Source: Pseudomonadota bacterium (GTDB lineage: Bacteria > Desulfobacterota > Syntrophobacteria > Syntrophobacterales > Syntrophobacteraceae). Taken from it: a stretch of 32,512 nt of DNA. The stretch spans positions 1-32,512 of the forward strand of contig JAEZXS010000204.1 of NCBI GenBank assembly GCA_023442755.1. Direction: 5' to 3'. This document shows positions 1 through 7,578 of the stretch, in pieces. The first letter of the stretch is position 1; each line of letters opens with the position of its first letter. Both the position numbers and the translations under genes were made by a program. The notes beneath the pieces were generated by a model. It was given only the letters and a program-made list of their open reading frames with translations. It was not told the origin of the DNA and made no database searches.

Positions 1-2
1 AT

Positions 3-728
3 TCCATTTACATCAAGGCGCATGACCCGCACGCAAACGTGCATATCCTTTACCGCGACATCCAGATGTACGGGACGGAAAACGAAAAACTGCTCTGGGA
101 TTCGCGCGGGAAGGGCGTCAAGTTCGATATCTATGACGCCGCGACCCCGCCGGTGGTGAAGGACGGCGTTGTCGAACTCTATCAGCCTCTGACCGGCATG
201 ACCGTCGAAATTCCGTACGACCTGGTGGTCCTTTCCACTCCGCTGGTTGCTCCGGCCGATTCGCCGACGGTGGCCAATTTCATGCGCATCCCCATCGACG
301 GAAACAACTTCTTCCTGGAAGCGCACGCAAAGCTGAGGCCGCTCGATTTCGCAACCGACGGCATCTACCTGGCGGGGACGGCGCGCTATCCGGCCACGGT
401 TCCCGAAGCCCAGGCCCAGGGACTGGGAGCCGCGGCGAGGGCCAACACGGTCCTTTCCAAGGATAAACTGGTCTTCAGCGCCCTTGTTTCCTATGTAACC
501 GACCGGTGCGACGGGTGTGCCATGTGCGTCGATGTGTGCCCGTACTATGCCATAAAGCTCCAGGAATACGAGCAGGACGGCCGGGTCCAGAAAAAGGTGA
601 CGACCGACAGCATCCTTTGCAAGGGCTGTGGGGTATGTGCGGCTACGTGTCCCAAGGGGGGGATCCGTGTCCATGGTTTTACGAGCGACCAGATCAAAGC
701 TCAAGTGGATGCGTTGCTCGAGGGTTAG
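3..728 (+). CDS. hdrA: HdrA-like heterodisulfide reductase subunit A, C-terminal part
   Basis: This is the C-terminal part of a cytoplasmic HdrA, the FAD and iron-sulfur subunit that links hydrogenase (MvhADG) to heterodisulfide-type reductases by flavin-based electron bifurcation. The reading frame is open to the left edge, so the N-terminus and FAD-binding core lie outside. Visible are a stretch of the flavoprotein domain and two ferredoxin-type 4Fe-4S motifs near the end, CDGCAMCVDVCP and CKGCGVCAATCP, in the usual order for HdrA. The gene lies about 100 nt upstream of mvhD in the same direction, which supports one operon. HdrA is close to the QmoA/QmoB flavoproteins, but the mvhDGA neighbours favour HdrA. 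HdrB and HdrC are not in the window. Confidence 0.9.
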   Translation, partial: SIYIKAHDPHANVHILYRDIQMYGTENEKLLWDSRGKGVKFDIYDAATPPVVKDGVVELYQPLTGMTVEIPYDLVVLSTPLVAPADSPTVANFMRIPIDGNNFFLEAHAKLRPLDFATDGIYLAGTARYPATVPEAQAQGLGAAARANTVLSKDKLVFSALVSYVTDRCDGCAMCVDVCPYYAIKLQEYEQDGRVQKKVTTDSILCKGCGVCAATCPKGGIRVHGFTSDQIKAQVDALLEG

Positions 729-830
729 GAGGAAGGAGTGTGTTTCGGTGCCGGGGTGTTTCCATCCCGGCCAGGTGGGCAGTGGACTTGAATTTCTTCA
801 TGAATCAAATTCGTAGAAAGGAGTTCCTCG

Positions 831-1265
831 ATGTCTGATGATTATCAACCGGTCATCGTAGGATTTCTGTGCACGTGGTGAGCTTTCGCCGCTGCTGACC
901 TGGCTGGGGTCAGTCGACTGCAGTATCCGCCCAACCTGCGCGTCGTCAGGGTAATGTGTTCCGGAATGATCAGCCCGGACATCGTCGTGCACGCCCTGTC
1001 AAAGGGAGCCGACGGCGTCCTGGGGGTTGGTTGACACCTCGGTGAATGCCATTACCTGGAAGGTAATCAAAAGGCGAATGCAAGGGATAAGGCGATAAAG
1101 ATCGTTTTGGAAAACAGCGGGATCGATCCGGACCGGTTCCGGATCGAATGGGTATCTTCCGCGGAGGCTCCGCGCTTTGCTGAAGTGGTGACTCGATTCA
1201 GTCAGGATATAAAGGCCCTCGGGCCCAATCCGCTGAAGCAGAGAAAGGCGGCCGTCAACGAATGA
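831..1265 (+). CDS. mvhD: MvhD hydrogenase iron-sulfur subunit with two selenocysteines
   Basis: MvhD is the small 2Fe-2S subunit that passes electrons from the MvhAG hydrogenase to HdrA. Reading from ATG 831 (AAGGAG a few bases upstream) gives 144 residues to TGA 1263-1265 only if the in-frame TGA codons at 879-881 and 1032-1034 are decoded. The translation starts MSDDYQPVIVGFLCTW, then Sec17, and continues with DLAGVSRLQYPPNLRVVRVMCSG-type MvhD sequence, then VGVG-Sec68-HLGECHY. Both TGAs fall on conserved family cysteines (the CxWC motif and the GCHxGxCHY motif). The sequence on either side of each TGA stays in one frame and matches the family to the end, so this is not a frameshift or decayed gene. 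A hairpin follows each TGA at SECIS distance. A standard gene finder would miss this gene. Methanococcal VhuD is a known selenoprotein homologue. Confidence 0.92.
879..881 (+). other. Selenocysteine UGA codon 1 of mvhD (Sec17)
   Basis: This in-frame TGA replaces the second cysteine of the N-terminal CxWC motif (C14-T-W-Sec17). The frame continues with conserved MvhD sequence on both sides. Confidence 0.88.
895..913 (+). promoter_or_regulatory. Putative SECIS hairpin for mvhD Sec17
   Basis: CTGACC (895-900) pairs perfectly with GGTCAG (908-913) around the loop TGGCTGG. The loop starts 19 nt after the UGA. This fits the bacterial SECIS layout: a short stem, a G among the first two loop bases, and a loop roughly 16-37 nt downstream. 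Read by eye; no folding was run. Confidence 0.7.
1032..1034 (+). other. Selenocysteine UGA codon 2 of mvhD (Sec68)
   Basis: This in-frame TGA replaces the first cysteine of the GCHxGxCHY motif, giving G-Sec-HLGECHY. Conserved sequence continues after it for 76 codons. Confidence 0.9.
1051..1067 (+). promoter_or_regulatory. Putative SECIS hairpin for mvhD Sec68
   Basis: ATTACC (1051-1056) pairs perfectly with GGTAAT (1062-1067) around the loop TGGAA. The loop starts 22 nt after the UGA. It shares the ACCTGG...GGT core with the first mvhD hairpin. Confidence 0.72.
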
Positions 1266-1339
1266 CAGCGGACGGGAGCGCCTCGGATTTGTCACTGATA
1301 TGAGGTCGTGAATCACCGCGAAACGGCGAGGTTGAATAA

Positions 1340-2266
1340 ATGGCGGCAAAAGTGTCGGCAGATTGGTTGAACGCCTGTTCCGGATGTGAAATTGCCATCG
1401 TGGATCTGGGCGCGCGCATTCTGGATGTGCTCGCACTTGTGGAATTCGTTCATATCCCCGTGCTGATGGACAACAAGTACTACGGCCAGCTTGGGGATCA
1501 CAAGCATGTCAAGCTTCCCGAGGCGGACGTCGGGATCATCACCGGAAGCCTCCGGAATGAAGAGCACCTGGAAGTAGCCGAGGAGATGCGCAAAAAGTGC
1601 GGGCTCATCATAGCTCTGGGCACCTGCGCCACCCACGGCGGCATTCCTGCTTTGGCAAATTCCTTTACTAACGAGAGCATCTTCGAACGGTACTACTCGA
1701 CGGAGACGACCGACAAGGGTCAGCCCTACCCCAGTGAGGGGCTTCCCGTTCTTCTGGATGCCGTTTACGCTTTGGACGAGAAGATCAAGGTCGATGTCTA
1801 CCTGCCCGGATGCCCGCCGCACCCGGACCAGGTGTTCGCGGCCCTTGCCGGGCTTCTCACCGGGAAACCGGCCGCTCTGCCCGACAAGAGCGTATGCGAT
1901 TTCTGCCCGACCAGGCGGGAGGGGAAAGGGCAGGTGAAGCAGTTGCGCCGCTTCCTCAAGGCGCCCCACTACGGCGCTCCCGGCGAGCCGATCGACAAGA
2001 TGCAGTGCTTGCTCGAGCAGGGGTTTCTGTGCATGGGTTCGGTCACGAAAGCGGGCTGCGGCGGTGATTCGCTGGTCCCACGCTGCATCAATGTCAGGGT
2101 CCCCTGCCGGGGATGTTACGGGCCTGTCCGGCATGACGGGAATCAGCTCCTCGACATGCTGAACGCGCTGGCCTCAAACGGAATCGATGTCGAATCGGTG
2201 CCCGAATATACAAATCTTCTCAGGTTCTCCGGGGCGCACCGCTTACTGCAGCCCGTGCGAAAATAG
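1340..2266 (+). CDS. mvhG: F420-non-reducing [NiFe]-type hydrogenase small subunit MvhG
   Basis: MvhG is the electron-transfer subunit of the cytoplasmic Mvh hydrogenase. It carries the iron-sulfur clusters that take electrons from the MvhA active site to MvhD. The 308-residue protein has the proximal-cluster motif C13-SG-C16 near the N-terminus, then LGTCATHGG and LPGCPPHPDQV, and a C-terminal Cys-rich stretch (about residues 225-265, including CINVRVPCRGC) for further clusters. There is no twin-arginine signal peptide, which agrees with a cytoplasmic enzyme. It lies 74 nt after mvhD and 18 nt before mvhA in one operon. Length and motifs match the family well. Confidence 0.93.
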   Translation: MAAKVSADWLNACSGCEIAIVDLGARILDVLALVEFVHIPVLMDNKYYGQLGDHKHVKLPEADVGIITGSLRNEEHLEVAEEMRKKCGLIIALGTCATHGGIPALANSFTNESIFERYYSTETTDKGQPYPSEGLPVLLDAVYALDEKIKVDVYLPGCPPHPDQVFAALAGLLTGKPAALPDKSVCDFCPTRREGKGQVKQLRRFLKAPHYGAPGEPIDKMQCLLEQGFLCMGSVTKAGCGGDSLVPRCINVRVPCRGCYGPVRHDGNQLLDMLNALASNGIDVESVPEYTNLLRFSGAHRLLQPVRK

Positions 2267-2284
2267 TAAAAGGAGGCTGAGTGT

Positions 2285-3733
2285 ATGGCTCGTACTATCC
2301 ATCTAGCTCCAGTAACACGTATAGAAGGGCATGCGTCGATTTCGATCAAGCTGGACGATAACGGAAACGTTGCGGACAGCAAGGTCCATTACATGTCCTT
2401 GCGCGGGTTTGAAAAGTTCATCGAGGGAAAGCCCGCAGAGGAGGTACCGCGGATCGTCAACCGCATCTGCGGCATCTGCCCCTGGCACCATCATCTGGCC
2501 TCCAACAAGGCTGTCGACCGCTGCTTCGGCGTGACGCCCCCTCCTGCCGGCAATAAGCTGAGGGAACTTGCGCAAACCGTTTCGCATGCGGAAGACAAGC
2601 TGCTCAACTTCTATTTCCTGGCCGCCCCGGATTTCGTTCTCGGACCGGATGCGGACTACGGGGTCCGCAACGTGATCGGGGTGGTGAAAGCCGCTCCCGA
2701 TCTGGCTACAAAGGCGGTTCTCGCCCGGTTCAAGGCCAAGATGATCCTGGAAAAACTGGGTGGGAAGGCCATCCACCCGCACGCCGGGGTTGTCGGGGGA
2801 TTCTGCCGGCCGCTGCTCGAGGAAGAGCGCAAGCAGTTCCTGGAAGACCTCAAGGAATTGCTCGAATTCTCCACGTTCACCCTCGATTTTGCCAAGAAGG
2901 AAGTCTTCCCGAAGTACCTCGACGTGGTGAAGATCCTCGGCGTGTTCGACTCCGGGTTTCTCGGAACCGTCGACGACAAGGGACAGCTCAACTTCTACGA
3001 CGGCAAGCTCCGGATGATGAAGCCCGACGGGAGCTTCACCGATTTCGACACACAGGAGTACTATAACTACCTCGGTGAGGCCGTCGTCCCCTTTTCCTAC
3101 GGCAAGATTCCCTATGCGAAGTTCTGGAACGACGGGTTCTCGATGGACCTCGATAACCTCAAGGGAATCTACCGGGCAAACTGCCTGGCGCGAATCAACG
3201 TGTGCGACAGCATATCGACGCCGCGCGCCCAGGCGGAACTGGAGGAGTTCCGGAAGCTCTTCGGCAGGCCCGCCCAGCTCACCCTGCTCTACCATTGGGC
3301 GAGGCTGATCGAGGACGTGTACGCCTACGAGCACGCGATCGAACTCCTGGAAGACAAGTCGATAACCGATCCGGACATCCGCACACCGGCCGAGCCGAAG
3401 GCGGGAAGAGGGGTGGGGGTTGTCGAAGCGCCCCGCGGCTCTTTGATCCACGATTATTCGACCGACGAAAACGGCATGATCACCCGGGCCAATTTGATCG
3501 TGGGCACCACCCACAACCTTGGCCCCATGAACATAAGCGTCAACCAGGCGGCAAAAGCGCTCATAAAGAACGGCGAGGTTACGGAGGGAATCCTGAACAG
3601 GATTGAAATGGCCGTACGCGCCTACGACCCGTGAATTTCCTGCGCTACTCATTGCCTGGACGGCAAGAATGTGTTCTCGGTAGAAGTAACCGGCCCCAAC
3701 GGAGAATTGATCACGAGGTGGCCCGGAAAGTAG
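2285..3733 (+). CDS. mvhA: [NiFeSe]-type hydrogenase large subunit MvhA, selenoprotein
   Basis: MvhA holds the Ni-Fe active site that splits or forms H2 for the HdrA-MvhADG complex. Reading from ATG 2285 (AAAGGAGG about 10 nt upstream) through TGA 3632-3634 to TAG 3731-3733 gives 482 residues. The N-terminal ligand motif is ICGIC (C62, C65). The C-terminal motif, normally DPCxxCxxH, appears as DP-Sec450-ISCATH, so the terminal nickel ligand is selenocysteine. Stopping at the TGA would remove two of the four metal-ligand positions plus the rest of the C-terminus. After His456, the usual protease site in the family, 26 residues remain (starting CLDGKNVF); whether they are cleaved is unknown. 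A SECIS-like hairpin follows the TGA. In some methanococci this tail is a separate peptide, VhuU; here it is joined. Confidence 0.94.
3632..3634 (+). other. Selenocysteine UGA codon of mvhA (Sec450)
   Basis: The in-frame TGA lies in DP-U-ISCATH, at the cysteine position that ligates nickel in [NiFe] hydrogenases and is Sec in [NiFeSe] enzymes. Confidence 0.93.
3652..3666 (+). promoter_or_regulatory. Putative SECIS hairpin for mvhA Sec450
   Basis: TTGCC (3652-3656) pairs with GGCAA (3662-3666) around the loop TGGAC. The loop starts 22 nt after the UGA, the same distance as in the second mvhD element, and again follows CC. Confidence 0.7.
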
Positions 3734-3761
3734 GGAGCAAAACGAAGACCAAGCGATTCAC

Positions 3762-3803
3762 ATACAAGAAACCCGAAGGCGAAAACCTTCGGGTTTCTTG
3801 TAT
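3762..3803 (+). terminator. Strong terminator-like hairpin after mvhA
   Basis: There is an 18-bp perfect inverted repeat, ATACAAGAAACCCGAAGG paired with its complement at 3786-3803, around a 6-nt loop. It starts 28 nt after the mvhA stop. No long U tract follows, so it may act as a terminator, an mRNA 3' end, or both. It supports the end of the hdrA-mvhDGA transcript here. Confidence 0.7.
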
Positions 3804-3829
3804 AGTACAAATCGATCGAAAGTATGTGC

Positions 3830-4111
3830 TCAGCAGATTCCACTTGCCGGAGAAAACTCGAACTCGCGGTTATCCACCTGAAAGACCACTTTGTCCGCCA
3901 GGTTTTCCTTGAGTTTGCCCTCGACAACCCGCCTGCAGCCGAAGCTGAAAAAGGTTATTAGGTGCGTTGGGGCATCGGACGGGCTAGCCTGGCTCTGCCC
4001 TGCCAGGGGGCTCATGCTCAGCTTCTGGCAGATCTCCTGCTTTTCCGCGCCGGCTGAGCGAGTGATCACCTTATAACTGGCGTGAAACTTTAGAGGCATC
4101 TTGATGCTCAT
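3830..4111 (-). CDS. Small hypothetical protein, 93 aa
   Basis: I do not recognise this protein. It begins MSIKMPLKFHASYKVITRS and ends in a Phe/Val-rich stretch (KVVFQVDNREFEFS). It has no signal peptide, membrane segment or clear motif. A GGAG-type ribosome site sits about 8 nt before the ATG. It starts 30 nt after the stop of the four-helix-bundle gene in the same direction, so the two may be co-transcribed. Base composition is lower in GC than in the hydrogenase genes, like that of its neighbour, which hints at a shared accessory origin. It could be a spurious frame; the ribosome site and spacing are the main support. Confidence 0.42.
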   Translation of the reverse strand: MSIKMPLKFHASYKVITRSAGAEKQEICQKLSMSPLAGQSQASPSDAPTHLITFFSFGCRRVVEGKLKENLADKVVFQVDNREFEFSPASGIC

Positions 4112-4141
4112 AATTCCGCTCCATATTAAATGGGAACAGGA

Positions 4142-4729
4142 TCACTTCTGTTTGTTGCGCGCATTCAGCCTGGCTGTGTAAAGCCTTTCAGTAAACCCGC
4201 CTTCCTGTAGAAAAGTTTGCTCGAGCACGCGCAGTTGCTGGTCGAGCAGAAAGCTCGTCTGGTGAATCAGGCAGACCATTATGTTGGCGGCTGTTTCCGC
4301 TCTGGCTGGGGATTCTAGATAGGGCTTATAAGTCAAATAGGACCTATTCTTTTGGTAACAGAGGCCACGAACCTGCTTCGACTGAGGATGGTCTTTGCCC
4401 CATAGGGCAAGCCCATTCTGGCGCAGATAGTCCTGAAAATCCAGCAGCAACTCTTCCAGGCTCGCCCTGGCTACGCCGACCAGCTTGAGTTCCATTTTTC
4501 GGGAAGTTCCGGAAGCCATGCTGCCTTCGGCTATATTCTGTTTCCCGCTGCGCGCCGCCTGCACCATCTGGTCATGCGTGCGTGAGCGCGGATCGATGAA
4601 CCGGTTGCAAAACACTACGGTTGCATCATAGACAATTTCAGCCATTTGGTAAGATTTCAGGTCCCGATATCCGCCATGTGGTGGGATAAGTCCCGTTTGC
4701 CTTCCTTCTGGATTGTCGAAATCTTCCAT
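4142..4729 (-). CDS. Four-helix-bundle protein (S23/IVS-protein-like, long suffix form)
   Basis: The sequence belongs to the four-helix-bundle family first noticed as proteins encoded in 23S rRNA intervening sequences. The conserved core is seen in AEIVYDATVVFCNRFID, RTHDQMVQAARSGKQNIAEG and ELKLVGVARASLEELLLDFQ, followed by a C-terminal extension typical of the longer subfamily. No enzymatic function is known for the family. I start it at MEDFDNPEG (ATG 4727-4729), preceded by GAGG. The frame is open 49 codons further upstream, but that part covers a rho-independent terminator and has no family match. No rRNA lies nearby, so this is a free-standing copy. It probably forms an operon with the 93-aa gene downstream. 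Confidence 0.82.
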   Translation of the reverse strand: MEDFDNPEGRQTGLIPPHGGYRDLKSYQMAEIVYDATVVFCNRFIDPRSRTHDQMVQAARSGKQNIAEGSMASGTSRKMELKLVGVARASLEELLLDFQDYLRQNGLALWGKDHPQSKQVRGLCYQKNRSYLTYKPYLESPARAETAANIMVCLIHQTSFLLDQQLRVLEQTFLQEGGFTERLYTARLNARNKQK

Positions 4730-5150
4730 CGCGCCCTCGTGAGGGTGAATAGGCAGTTCAAACCAGGTAGGCTTTGCGGTCAAAATGTAGAATATGTCAG
4801 GCAATAAAGCAACAGCATAGGTCGTATACGACTTATAGGCCTTATACAGTTGTCGTGAAAAATAACAAAAGGCCATAAGGGGTTTCCTTATGGCCTTCTG
4901 TAAGGGGCAGTGAATTCTCAGATCAGCACGAGAATGAAAGGGAAATTTCAGCCACCAACGTGAATTTCAGCTTGAGCAATGAGTTCCACATAATCGGAAG
5001 AAGTTCAGCATCAGAACGAATTCGAAGAAGAAATCAGCATGAGCACAAGAGCATGAGAAACAACGAGAGCCGCAAAATTCGCTTGAACGTCAGTATTCGT
5101 TAGCACCAGCCTTCAACGGGACATTACAACTTCAACGCGACATCAGAGCT
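4730..5150. other. Intergenic stretch with terminator and short degenerate repeats
   Basis: I see no gene here. It contains the minus-strand terminator at 4869-4897 and AT-richer, purine-rich sequence with short repeated words (ttcagca, gaattcgaagaag). It also holds most of a 19-bp tandem repeat (5111-5160) that runs into the 3' end of the receiver gene. Confidence 0.6.
4869..4897 (-). terminator. Rho-independent terminator
   Basis: A 12-bp perfect stem (AAGGCCATAAGG and complement) surrounds a 5-nt loop. On the minus strand it is followed by TTGTTATTTTTC, a U-rich tail. It would end minus-strand transcription coming from the receiver-protein gene at 5151-5624. Confidence 0.75.
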
Positions 5151-5160
5151 TCAATAAGAG
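5111..5160. repeat. Degenerate 19-bp tandem repeat
   Basis: Two full units (5111-5129 and 5130-5148), each starting CTTCAACG and identical at 15 of 19 positions, are followed by a partial third (CTTCAATAAGAG). The array overlaps the last codons of the receiver gene. Confidence 0.55.
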
Positions 5161-5624
5161 TTTCCGTTTCTGAGAGTTCCCTGCTTGAAAACGGAGGCAG
5201 GCACACCTTTGAGTTCCACATCCGGTTGCCGCTCGCGACCCTGAATCGACTTGCCGGTTTTCGAACATGCAGAAGAGAGAGCATTCTCAAGTTCAACGAG
5301 ATCAAACGGCTTCTTCAGGAACGATTCGATCCTCACTCGACCCAGATCATCAGCCACAGCTTGAAAATCAAATTCAGAAAGGACAATCGCAGCAGTCTTG
5401 GGAGCAACGTGTATGAGCTTCTCCAGCAAAGAGGCGCCATTGGAATCGGGGAGATGGTACTCGAGGATCACCACATCGTGTCGGAGCTTTTCTGCAAGAA
5501 CCAGCGCTTCACGGGCAGTCGAACAGCTATCAAAGGCATAACCAGCCTGATTCAGGAATTTTTCCAAAGAACGTTTTAGCGGGGCGTCATCTTCCACAAC
5601 AAGAACAAGATTTTGAACTCGCAC
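5151..5624 (-). CDS. Stand-alone receiver-domain protein with Glu at the phospho-site
   Basis: This 157-residue protein is a CheY-like receiver without an output domain. The acidic pocket is present (E11, D12, D13), as are the switch Ser83 and the conserved Lys (K104/K105, FLKKPFD). The phospho-accepting Asp is replaced by Glu55 in HDVVILEYHLPD; the codon is plainly GAG. In some receivers a Glu here mimics the phosphorylated state; others are inert. The last 40 residues are polar, without a recognised domain. The start is GTG 5622-5624 with a strong GGAGG five to six bases upstream. It lies downstream of, and in the same direction as, the NtrC-type gene, and no histidine kinase is adjacent. 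Its partner is unknown. Confidence 0.85.
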   Translation of the reverse strand: MRVQNLVLVVEDDAPLKRSLEKFLNQAGYAFDSCSTAREALVLAEKLRHDVVILEYHLPDSNGASLLEKLIHVAPKTAAIVLSEFDFQAVADDLGRVRIESFLKKPFDLVELENALSSACSKTGKSIQGRERQPDVELKGVPASVFKQGTLRNGNSY

Positions 5625-5833
5625 TTTCGCCTCCGGTCATAACGAAGAGCAAGGAGCATGCCATGAGCCCCGTAAACCCGGAAGGGCTTATTGAGAGCGA
5701 TTATCGGAAGCGAAGAGCAGTTTTCGGGGAGCGTCTGTTTTGAACAATATTCGACAGGATCTTGCGGTACGCGCTCGGGTCTGCATGCGGTGAGAGGGGA
5801 AAGATTGAGTGAAATCGGTCTATTAGATCTAAA

Positions 5834-5851
5834 GTGTAGTATATTCTACAC
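5834..5851 (-). other. Short perfect palindrome between the two regulator genes
   Basis: GTGTAG and CTACAC surround TATATT. It lies 27 nt past the stop of the NtrC-type gene and is followed on the minus strand by TTTAGAT. It may be a weak terminator or a binding site for the receiver gene; the sequence does not decide. Confidence 0.4.
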
Positions 5852-5877
5852 GCTTGCCGGATGTTGGAGGATTATGT

Positions 5878-7260
5878 TCATATCTCTATGCCGTACTTCT
5901 TGAGCCGATAGAGCAGAATATGGCGCGGAAGCCGCAGAAAACGGGCGGTTTTGGACTTGTTCTTGCCGCATTTTTCGAATGCCTGCAAAATGACCTCCCT
6001 TTCTATGTCTTCCAGCCCGATACCTCCGTCGGGAAGCGCAATGCTGAATTTCTCCGTCTGGCCGGAAGTCCTTTCCTGCCGGTCCGGGTCGAGAAAATGC
6101 AGATGCCGGCCCAGGACCATATCGTCATTTTCCAGCAGGACCACCCGCTCGATCGTGTTGCGCAGCTCGCGCACGTTTCCCGGCCAGGAATGCCCCAGCA
6201 GGAGCTGCTCGGCCTTGTTGTTGAACCCGCGGAAATGCTTGCCGTACTTGTCGTTGAATTCCTCGACGAAGGTGCGTGCAAGGGTCATGATGTCCTCGCG
6301 GCGTTCCCGAAGGGCGGGCAGGTCGATCCTGATCGTGGCAAGCCGGAAGTAGAGGTCTTTCCGGAATCCTCCCTGCTCGGTAATGTGCCAGAGGTCCTGG
6401 TTGCAGGCGGAAACGATCCGAATGTCCACTTTCTTCTTGCGCGTTCCCCCGACGGGAAAGAACTCCTTCTCCTCCATAACCCGCAGCAGTTTTGCCTGGA
6501 TCTCGGGGTGCAGGTCGATGATCTCGTCCAGAAACAGGGTGCCTCCATCGGCAACCTGCAACAGGCCTTCCTTGCCTTCCGTCTTGGCCCCGGTGAAAGC
6601 GCCCTTTTCGTAGCCGAAAAGCTCGCTTTCGATGATTTCCGTGCTGAACGCGGCGCAGTTGAGGGCAACGAACGGGTAGGGCGCGCGCGGGCTCTTGGTG
6701 TGAATGAGCCTGGCGAAAAGCTCTTTTCCCGCACCGCTCTCGCCCTGGATCAGAACGCCTGCATCGCGGCTCTGGGCGCTTTTTACCGCGAGCATCTGCG
6801 CTTCGATGAACCGGGGGTCCTGGCCGATGAGCCTTTCAACGCCCTGGAGTCTCCGGACTTCCTGACGGAGGCGCGAGACCTCGTTTTTGAGCCCCGCATG
6901 TTCGAGCGCGTTCTGGATGGTCAGTTCGAATTCGTCGAGATCGACCGGTTTGACCAGGTAGTCGAATGCTCCCCGCTTTATCGCGATGACCACGTCCTTA
7001 ACCCGCTCGTATGCCGTAATCATGACCACGGTGGGAGAAGGACGCTGCTCCTTGAACCGGGGAAGGAGTTCCAGGCCGCTGCCGTCGGGCAGGCCGATGT
7101 CGAGGAGCACGAGATCCGGCTCCTCGCGCTCTGCGAGCTGGAGTCCCGCAGTTCCGGTGTCCGCCTCGATGACGATGTTGTTCTTTTCGAGCAGCCGGCG
7201 CAGGGCCGAGCGAAAAGGAAGTTCGTCGTCAACTACCAGGATTTTATGTTTGTCGCGCAT
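5878..7260 (-). CDS. NtrC-family sigma54-dependent response regulator
   Basis: This 460-residue activator has three domains: a receiver (about 1-120, phospho-acceptor D54 in VLLDIGLPDG, Lys in LVKPVD), an AAA+ sigma54-interaction domain (about 143-375) and a Fis-type helix-turn-helix at the C-terminus (SKTARFLRLPRHILLYRLKK). The AAA+ domain has Walker A GESGAGKE (173-180, usually GESGTGKE), the sigma54-contact loop GAFTGA (220-225), Walker B GGTLFLDE (239-246) and the PGNVREL motif. It should open sigma54 promoters when phosphorylated. It is divergent from livK across a 414-bp region, so the liv-paaK-ior module is a likely target, although no good sigma54 promoter was found there. No sensor kinase is adjacent. 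Confidence 0.95.
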   Translation of the reverse strand: MRDKHKILVVDDELPFRSALRRLLEKNNIVIEADTGTAGLQLAEREEPDLVLLDIGLPDGSGLELLPRFKEQRPSPTVVMITAYERVKDVVIAIKRGAFDYLVKPVDLDEFELTIQNALEHAGLKNEVSRLRQEVRRLQGVERLIGQDPRFIEAQMLAVKSAQSRDAGVLIQGESGAGKELFARLIHTKSPRAPYPFVALNCAAFSTEIIESELFGYEKGAFTGAKTEGKEGLLQVADGGTLFLDEIIDLHPEIQAKLLRVMEEKEFFPVGGTRKKKVDIRIVSACNQDLWHITEQGGFRKDLYFRLATIRIDLPALRERREDIMTLARTFVEEFNDKYGKHFRGFNNKAEQLLLGHSWPGNVRELRNTIERVVLLENDDMVLGRHLHFLDPDRQERTSGQTEKFSIALPDGGIGLEDIEREVILQAFEKCGKNKSKTARFLRLPRHILLYRLKKYGIEI

Positions 7261-7394
7261 ACAACATCCGGGCTTCGTTCAATTCATTCCATCCGGCGTG
7301 CCCCTGCCGGAATCTTCTGGGAAAAGGTTCCTGAATCTGGATACTTACCACATCCGCTGCGAATAGTCGATGTTTACTGAAGGACACATTTTAC

Positions 7395-7424
7395 TTGACA
7401 TTATAGGCATTTAGTTTTTATAAG
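7395..7424 (+). promoter_or_regulatory. Sigma70-type promoter toward livK
   Basis: A perfect -35 TTGACA (7395-7400) is followed after 18 bp by TATAAG (7419-7424). Transcription would start near 7431, leaving a leader of about 240 nt before livK. Confidence 0.55.
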
Positions 7425-7578
7425 CGCTTCAAACCATGGTGTTTTGTCATTTTCAAAGGTCCATGAAGAACGGGCACATGCGAGAATACTATTATCTCTA
7501 TACCTACCTCAGGCGGTCTGTGCGCGCACCTCGATAGTTGCTGATAAGAGGCCGCGGGCAGATCGCGATCCCGACTGT

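Noticed and set aside
831..1265. mvhD as a pseudogene with two nonsense mutations
   Set aside because: Both TGAs fall exactly on conserved cysteines, the frame is otherwise intact, and SECIS-like hairpins follow each.
2303..3652. Long minus-strand open frame of 449 codons opposite mvhA
   Set aside because: It mirrors the mvhA coding frame and has no recognisable protein sequence.
4730..4876. N-terminal 49-codon extension of the four-helix-bundle protein
   Set aside because: It includes a rho-independent terminator on the same strand, and the family match begins after ATG 4729, which has its own ribosome site.
5111..5160. CRISPR-like array
   Set aside because: The 19-bp units are directly adjacent without spacers, so this is a short tandem repeat.
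5854..7380. Plus-strand open frame of 508 codons opposite the NtrC-type gene
   Set aside because: It is a shadow of a clear sigma54 activator read in the other direction; no domain is visible.
7512..7525. Sigma54 promoter upstream of livK
   Set aside because: GG-N10-GC occurs at 7512-7525 but the surrounding bases do not fit TGGCAC-N5-TTGC; another candidate at 7598-7613 has an 11-bp spacer. Both are too weak to call.
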